Source: Rhodoluna sp. (GTDB taxonomy: Bacteria > Actinomycetota > Actinomycetes > Actinomycetales > Microbacteriaceae). Taken from it: DNA of 48,555 nt. The notes under the pieces are model-generated. The model did no database searches, was not told where the DNA came from, and saw only the letters and a list, made by a program, of their open reading frames with translations. Where the stretch lies: assembly GCA_030831605.1 (NCBI GenBank), contig JAURKU010000051.1, positions 1 through 48,555 of the forward strand, in the 5' to 3' direction. Both the position numbers and the translations under genes were made by a program. Below, piece after piece: positions 44,378-48,555 of this stretch; position 1 is the stretch's first letter, and each line of letters opens with the position of its first letter.

Positions 44378-45133
44378 ATGAGTAAAAAAGCAATCGGCAT
44401 AGACATCGGTGGCACCGGAATAAAAGGTGCTTTGGTTGATCTAAAACGAGGACGGCTTCTCTCTGAAAGAATTCGCTACGCCACACCCGAAGGCGGAACC
44501 CCTAAGGCAATCGCTGCTACTTTGCGAGATCTAATTAGCAGACTTCCTAACTCTGATGGATTTCCTGTTGGGATTTGTTTTCCTGCGGTAGTCAGCCACG
44601 GCGTCACCATGTCTGCGGCAAATGTATCCAAGGAATGGATCGGCCTGGATGCTGATCGATTATTTGAGAAAGAACTCAAAAGAACCGTCCACGTGCTGAA
44701 TGACGCCGACGCTGCTGGATTAGCTGAAGCTAAATTCGGAGCGGCTAAAGACAAGCGTGGCCTGATCATCATGGCAACTCTCGGCACTGGGATTGGAACG
44801 GCACTTATCAACAATGGCAAACTCATACCAAACTCAGAACTCGGGCATCTGGAAATTGACGGCGTCGACTACGAGAGCATGGCCTCGTTTGCGGCAAAGG
44901 AAAAAGATAACCTAAGTTTTGAACAATGGGCTAAACGCCTGCAAAAGTATTTTTCTAAGTTAGAAGCTTTATTTTCCCCGGATCTTTTTATTGTCGGCGG
45001 TGGGGTTTCCAAGGAACATGAAGCATTCCTTCCGCTACTAAAACTGAAAACACCGATCGTGCCCGCTGAAAATAGAAATAGCGCTGGCATACTAGGCGCT
45101 GCCCACTGGGCTAGAAAGAACTCTGTCGATTAG
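44378..45133 (+). CDS. ppgK: Polyphosphate glucokinase
   Basis: PpgK phosphorylates glucose using polyphosphate or ATP and is typical of Actinobacteria. The 251-residue ROK-family protein has the phosphate-binding GIDIGGTGIKGALVD near the N-terminus, the substrate motif SKEWIGLDADRLF, the catalytic aspartate in VLNDADAAGLAEA, and the TLGTGIGTAL motif. GGAG is placed before the ATG. It follows map by eight bases, so the two are probably cotranscribed. Its stop is one base from the 3' end of rnpB on the other strand. Confidence 0.95.
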   Translation: MSKKAIGIDIGGTGIKGALVDLKRGRLLSERIRYATPEGGTPKAIAATLRDLISRLPNSDGFPVGICFPAVVSHGVTMSAANVSKEWIGLDADRLFEKELKRTVHVLNDADAAGLAEAKFGAAKDKRGLIIMATLGTGIGTALINNGKLIPNSELGHLEIDGVDYESMASFAAKEKDNLSFEQWAKRLQKYFSKLEALFSPDLFIVGGGVSKEHEAFLPLLKLKTPIVPAENRNSAGILGAAHWARKNSVD

Positions 45134-45134
45134 A

Positions 45135-45484
45135 TGGAGGGGTCGGCCGATACGCCGGGTTCTGTACCTTTCGGTGACGGCCATCTATCTAGCAACAGTG
45201 TTACCACTGTCATCAAGCGGTCTACCCGAAGACTCGAGCGAGCAGCTCTCAAACGTCTTCTATATGACCTTGCTCCAAGCGAGGTTTACCTAGCTACCCT
45301 AGTCACCTAGAGTACTGGTGGTCTTTTACACCACCGTTTCACCCTTACCACTTTCGTGGCGGTTTACTTTCTGTTGCACTTTCTTGCGGTTCGCACCGAG
45401 TGGGTGTTACCCACCACTTCGCTCTTTGGAGCCCGGACGTTCCTCGTCAGTTTTACCTGCCGCGACCGTCTGGCCGACCCTTCC
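45135..45484 (-). ncRNA. rnpB: RNase P RNA (bacterial type A)
   Basis: The minus strand begins GGAAGGGTCGGCCAGACGG and ends GGCCGACCCCTCC, which pair as helix P1-P2. Conserved core elements are present: GAGGAACGTCCGGGCTCC near the 5' end, GTGCAACAGAAAG, and ACAGAACCCGGCG near the 3' end. The length of about 350 bases is normal for the RNA that cleaves pre-tRNA 5' ends. A TACTCT element (45496-45491) lies six bases before the 5' end, in the 22-base spacer after the RNase H gene. Confidence 0.96.
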
Positions 45485-45490
45485 AAATCA

Positions 45491-45496
45491 AGAGTA
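45491..45496 (-). promoter_or_regulatory. -10 element of rnpB
   Basis: TACTCT on the minus strand ends six bases before the first base of the RNase P RNA (45484). The corresponding -35 region would fall inside the 3' end of the upstream RNase H/phosphatase gene, where only a weak TGGTCA is seen. Confidence 0.45.
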
Positions 45497-45506
45497 GCCC
45501 AGCGAA

Positions 45507-46700
45507 TCAGAGATGACCAGAGTAATTTACGACACTAACCTCAGCTGCTTCTTCTCCCCAGAACCGAAGAACCGTGATTGAACATGGCGAGAGGCTAATT
45601 CGCCAGTATGCAGGCCAGTCTGCATCAATGGCTGCTCGAATAAATCCACGAATCGGCATTACATGGCTGACCACCAGTATTGTTTGCCCCTCATACTGCT
45701 CAAGCAGAGTTTTCTTGGCCTTTTGAATTCTTCGATCAAATTCTTTTACAGATTCACCACCGCCGGGTGGAGCAGCTTGAACATCTCCTCGCCAGTTCTC
45801 ATACTCCTCCGGCCAATTCGTTGCCACTTCTTCGTTGGTGTGACCATCCCATGCACCAAAGGAGATCTCTGCCAAATCGTCTAAAACGCTTTCCTCGATA
45901 CCTAGCTTTAGTGCAAGTATTCTTGCGGTTTCTCTAGTGCGGGCTAATGGAGATGAAATAACTGCAGTTGGAGCCGCTACTTTTTGCAGCAGGCCCGTCG
46001 AACCGATTTTTACTATCTCTTCGGCCGCTTTGTTAGCATCAAGAATTCCAGATTCTGAAAGTGAAGGATCTTCTCCACCTCGACCTGAAATGCGATGACT
46101 TTCGGTAAAAGGGGTTCTTCCGTGACGGACCAGAACGATGGTGGTCAGTTTCTTCGTAATGTTTCTTGGCGCTCTAACTGACGATGGCATGAGCGGGTTG
46201 TATTCGATGTCGACCACTCGTGATTTTGCTGCGCTTGACACTACATTTATCGACGACGTTCCCGGCTCTGCGATGAATTTACGAATATCACTCTGCTCGG
46301 CATCCATCGCCTCGTTGGCAAGAGCATCAGCTCTAGTATTCTGCTCTCTTGGAATCCATTCGAAGGAGATTTCTATTCCAGCAATTTGTTCCTGAAGTTC
46401 TCGGCTCAATTCAGCCATTGATTGGTGTTTTATCTTCCAACGACCCGACATCTGCTCAACTACAAGTTTGCTGTCCATTCGAACCAACACACTGGCTTTA
46501 GGAGCAAGCTCTTTCACCAACTCAAGGCCAGCGATTACTGCACGATACTCGGCCACATTATTTGTTGCAACCCCAAGGAAGATTGCCGCCTCAGCGAGAA
46601 TCTTTCCGCTTACAGCATCGATAACCAGTGCTCCGCTTCCTGCAGGTCCTGGGTTACCCCTTGAACCGCCATCGGCTTCGATGATTACGTTTTCAATCAT
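45507..46700 (-). CDS. Bifunctional RNase H/histidine phosphatase
   Basis: This 397-residue fusion has an RNase HI domain that cuts RNA in RNA-DNA hybrids, with catalytic D10 (EADGGSRGNPGPAGSG), E51 (NNVAEYRAV), D76 (RMDSKLVVEQM) and D125 (NTRADALANEA). A C-terminal histidine-phosphatase (phosphoglycerate mutase-like) domain follows, with VLVRHGRTPF near 190-199 and the later SHVMPIRGFI. The same fusion occurs in mycobacteria (Rv2228c-like), where the second domain has CobC-like acid phosphatase activity. I place the start at the ATG at 46700, which overlaps the upstream stop as ATGA; a longer reading adds ten unrelated residues. Confidence 0.95.
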   Translation of the reverse strand: MIENVIIEADGGSRGNPGPAGSGALVIDAVSGKILAEAAIFLGVATNNVAEYRAVIAGLELVKELAPKASVLVRMDSKLVVEQMSGRWKIKHQSMAELSRELQEQIAGIEISFEWIPREQNTRADALANEAMDAEQSDIRKFIAEPGTSSINVVSSAAKSRVVDIEYNPLMPSSVRAPRNITKKLTTIVLVRHGRTPFTESHRISGRGGEDPSLSESGILDANKAAEEIVKIGSTGLLQKVAAPTAVISSPLARTRETARILALKLGIEESVLDDLAEISFGAWDGHTNEEVATNWPEEYENWRGDVQAAPPGGGESVKEFDRRIQKAKKTLLEQYEGQTILVVSHVMPIRGFIRAAIDADWPAYWRISLSPCSITVLRFWGEEAAEVSVVNYSGHL

Positions 46701-47410
46701 TGGATGATCATGGCCTGACACTCGGGGCAAGACCCGATTTGATCTTCAGCAAGGTTTGTCAAGGCATCTATGGCACCGACTGTCAGTGTCATCCGACAGG
46801 CGCTGCAAGCACGGTCGATGACTTGCCCGACTGCAATTTGCCTAGCAGCCAGTACTTGGTAGCGGCTCAAAACTTCTTTGGGAATTTTAGCGATGACAAT
46901 CTCCCGATCAGCACTAGCCATTCTGCCTTGAGCTTTTAATTCGTCGACCCGATGCTGAATGGAAGTTCGGATGCTTTCAATCTCTTGCTGGGCTGATTCG
47001 CGTTCAGCTGAGATTTGTTTGAACTGGGCCTCAGCTGATTCAAGGTCTTGCAACAGGGCTAACTCAATGCTCTCTAGATCATCCTTGCGCTTTAATAGCG
47101 AATTAATCTCAGCTTGAATGCCGATGGCGTCCTTAGGTGAGGATGTGCTGTTTAGCCTTGTCCGGTCGCGCTCTAACCGCTCAGTCACCAGCCTGATGTC
47201 ATCTTCAGAGCGTTTCACTTCGCTTTCAAAATTCTCAAGCCTGGTTCTTGCCTCAAGCAATTCACCAGCACTTGCAGTTTGAGCTTCAGTTAGATCATTC
47301 AACTGCTTGTTATCGATTGCTTTGGCAATCTCATGTTTCAGGTGTGCAATCTCAAGATCAAGCTCTGCCAGCTTTAGGAGTGCTTGTTGACCAGGTTTAT
47401 CCAAGTTCAC
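46697..47410 (-). CDS. Coiled-coil zinc-ribbon protein
   Basis: This 237-residue protein has a long coiled coil (about residues 10-170, rich in Glu, Leu and Lys) and a C-terminal C4 zinc ribbon, CSACRMTL and CPECQAM. It belongs to the C4-type zinc-ribbon family commonly encoded beside RNase H and Nif3-like genes in Actinobacteria. The family is thought to bind nucleic acid or membrane-trafficking partners; the role here is unknown. The GTG start overlaps the Nif3-like stop by one base. Its stop overlaps the RNase H start (ATGA), so three genes form one translational chain. Confidence 0.92.
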   Translation of the reverse strand: MNLDKPGQQALLKLAELDLEIAHLKHEIAKAIDNKQLNDLTEAQTASAGELLEARTRLENFESEVKRSEDDIRLVTERLERDRTRLNSTSSPKDAIGIQAEINSLLKRKDDLESIELALLQDLESAEAQFKQISAERESAQQEIESIRTSIQHRVDELKAQGRMASADREIVIAKIPKEVLSRYQVLAARQIAVGQVIDRACSACRMTLTVGAIDALTNLAEDQIGSCPECQAMIIQ

Positions 47411-48231
47411 TACTTGCTCCTTGGAATATTCAATAGAAAATCAAATACGTCTGTTCGCAAATCGCTTACTTGAATCTCGACAGGCAGGTCGGATAATTCC
47501 CTCGCCGCCTGGTCTAGCCAAAGATACTCGGCAGCCCAATGCGAAATGTCAATCAAGGCGAACTCAACGCCTCTGGCCTTTGCCTGCTGGAGTATCTCCT
47601 GGGCTGGGTGGTGTCTTAGATCTGAAGTGATATAAACATCAGCAGCAGAGTCAAGGGCTGTCTGCAGGTAGGAATCCCCGGCTCCGGCGCAAAGCGCTAC
47701 TTTCTGAATTTGTCGATTGAAATCTCCTGCGACTCTGACACCGGTTGCTGTCTGCGGAAGTATGTCGTTTAGTAAGCCCGCGAGTTCCCCCAATGAGATT
47801 GGCTTTGGAAGAAGGCCGGTAATTCCTATTCCAGTTCCCTGTTGGTTCTTCGAAAGAACAGCTGTGTCGGCTAGTCCAATTTCTTTGGCTAGAACTGCAG
47901 AAGTCCCAGTTGGCTGACTATCTGCGTTTGTGTGAGCACTGTAGAGCGAGATCCCCGATCGAATTAGTTCAGTAAGAACGAAACCTTTACTGGTTTCTTC
48001 TGCGGCGGTTTCTATACCTCGCAACAGAAGTGGGTGGTGAGCCAAAATTAGATTTGCATTTGAATTTTTGGCCTCAGCAACAATCTCGTCAGTTACATCA
48101 ACCGTGAGAAGTATTTTCTTAATCTGTTGGTTTCGATTCCCAACTACTAGACCTACCGAATCCCATTCCTCCGCTGATTGCGTTGGCCAGAGTTGTTCGA
48201 AACGGTTGATTAGCTGATTTAGCAGCATCAC
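47410..48231 (-). CDS. Nif3-like dinuclear metal protein
   Basis: This 273-residue protein belongs to the Nif3/YbgI family, which forms hexameric rings with a two-metal site; one member acts as GTP cyclohydrolase-like, but the general activity is not settled. The metal-binding histidines and acids are in LAHHPLLLRG, AHTNADSQ, SDLRHHPAQE and IDISHWAAEYL. The GTG start overlaps the upstream membrane-protein stop by four bases (GTGA). It belongs to the same operon as the zinc-ribbon and RNase H genes, an order conserved in mycobacteria. Confidence 0.93.
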   Translation of the reverse strand: MMLLNQLINRFEQLWPTQSAEEWDSVGLVVGNRNQQIKKILLTVDVTDEIVAEAKNSNANLILAHHPLLLRGIETAAEETSKGFVLTELIRSGISLYSAHTNADSQPTGTSAVLAKEIGLADTAVLSKNQQGTGIGITGLLPKPISLGELAGLLNDILPQTATGVRVAGDFNRQIQKVALCAGAGDSYLQTALDSAADVYITSDLRHHPAQEILQQAKARGVEFALIDISHWAAEYLWLDQAARELSDLPVEIQVSDLRTDVFDFLLNIPRSK

Positions 48232-48555
48232 TCTTGACCAATAAAAATGTCATTGAGCGATTCGCGCCGTGATTCAACTTCAAGGACTTCTTGCTCTTGC
48301 TTTCTTATCTGCGGAATTCTTGCTATCACGGTAAGCAGCATGCCGCTGAAGATAACCGCGCTAATTGCGAGAGCTTGCGATCCAATGGTGTCATCTAAAC
48401 CAACACTTGGCGCTAGGTAGCCCATGAAATCGAGCCCCATTAGATTTACTGGAACAAACAGGACCGCTAGCCCCAGGCTGGAAAGCCAAAGCACAAGTGA
48501 GATTGGATTGAATTTTCCATAGAACCCGTATGCACGCGTTAGTGATAGTTCGTGA
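48228..48555 (-). CDS. Membrane transport protein C-terminus (partial at window edge)
   Basis: The reading frame continues off the right end of the window, so only the last about 108 residues are seen. The tail contains LSLTRAYGFYGKFNPISLV, then two hydrophobic segments (VLWLSSLGLAVLFVPV and LAISAVIFSGMLLTVIA) and a charged C-terminus. The residue pattern before the first helix resembles the C-terminal end of NCS1-type cytosine/purine permeases, but this is a weak match from a fragment. An internal GTG at 48494 would give an 88-residue product, which I do not favour because the frame is open and hydrophobic further upstream. Confidence 0.55.
   Translation of the reverse strand, partial: HELSLTRAYGFYGKFNPISLVLWLSSLGLAVLFVPVNLMGLDFMGYLAPSVGLDDTIGSQALAISAVIFSGMLLTVIARIPQIRKQEQEVLEVESRRESLNDIFIGQE

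Noticed and set aside
1-48555. CRISPR arrays, insertion sequences, prophage or integrative elements
   Set aside because: No regularly spaced repeats, transposase, integrase or attachment-site duplication was seen; the gene content is core chromosomal throughout. The single tRNA has no adjacent integrase.

Overview
The window is a compact, ordinary-core stretch of an actinobacterial chromosome. The gene order is typical of high-GC Gram-positives: DUF3000-rnd-dxs-acnA, DUF3159-DUF3710-dut-DUF3093-DUF4193-sepH, parC/parE next to sigA, sucB-lipB-lipA-DUF4191-glnA, glnE-glnA2-nadE-panB, map-ppgK-rnpB-RNase H. The base composition looks moderate (my impression, roughly 45-50% GC), spacers are tiny and many starts are TTG or GTG. 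A small-genome aquatic member of the Microbacteriaceae (Luna-type lineages) is my best guess. That is inference; no rRNA gene is present to test it.

Layout. 1-2.5 kb: tRNA-Gly, ammonium transporter, ZapE-like ATPase. 2.6-5.6 kb: rhodanese, SufE-like protein, a weak RibD_C-like protein and an alpha/beta hydrolase. 5.7-12.1 kb: DUF3000, RNase D, DXS and aconitase. 12.1-15.6 kb: DUF3159, DUF3710, dUTPase, DUF3093, DUF4193 and SepH. 15.6-21.7 kb: an alkaline-phosphatase-fold protein, topoisomerase IV subunits A and B, and a small zinc-binding protein. 21.6-25 kb: a GatD/MurT pair that has lost key catalytic and zinc residues, and the principal sigma factor. 25.2-27.4 kb: an MFS transporter that appears to start at CTG, and a PAC2 protein. 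27.4-34.8 kb: leucyl aminopeptidase, dihydrolipoyl dehydrogenase, the 2-oxo acid dehydrogenase E2, an unknown membrane protein, LipB, LipA and DUF4191. 34.9-40.8 kb: glutamine synthetase I, GlnE and GlnA2. 40.8-45.1 kb: NAD synthetase, PanB, a 59-residue SPOR-like protein, methionine aminopeptidase and polyphosphate glucokinase. 45.1-48.6 kb: RNase P RNA, RNase H/phosphatase fusion, zinc-ribbon protein, Nif3-like protein and the end of a membrane protein that leaves the window.

Functional links. Nitrogen assimilation is well represented (Amt, GlnA, GlnE, GlnA2, ammonia use in NadE). Lipoate synthesis (LipB, LipA) sits beside lipoate users (SucB, Lpd). Replication and nucleotide hygiene (ParC/ParE, Dut, RNase H) and cell division or wall genes (SepH, ZapE, MurT/GatD) are interspersed.

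Two things stand out. First, the MurT/GatD pair looks catalytically re-wired: the GatD nucleophile position is Ser and MurT has no zinc-ribbon cysteines. Second, expression signals are extremely compressed: about ten genes have a TAnnnT element 6-7 bases before the start codon (predicted leaderless mRNAs), three divergent gene pairs share a symmetric TAnnnTA element, and five convergent pairs interlock through a four-base shared stop. No CRISPR array, insertion sequence, prophage or other mobile element was seen, and no gene-free stretch exceeds 300 bases.
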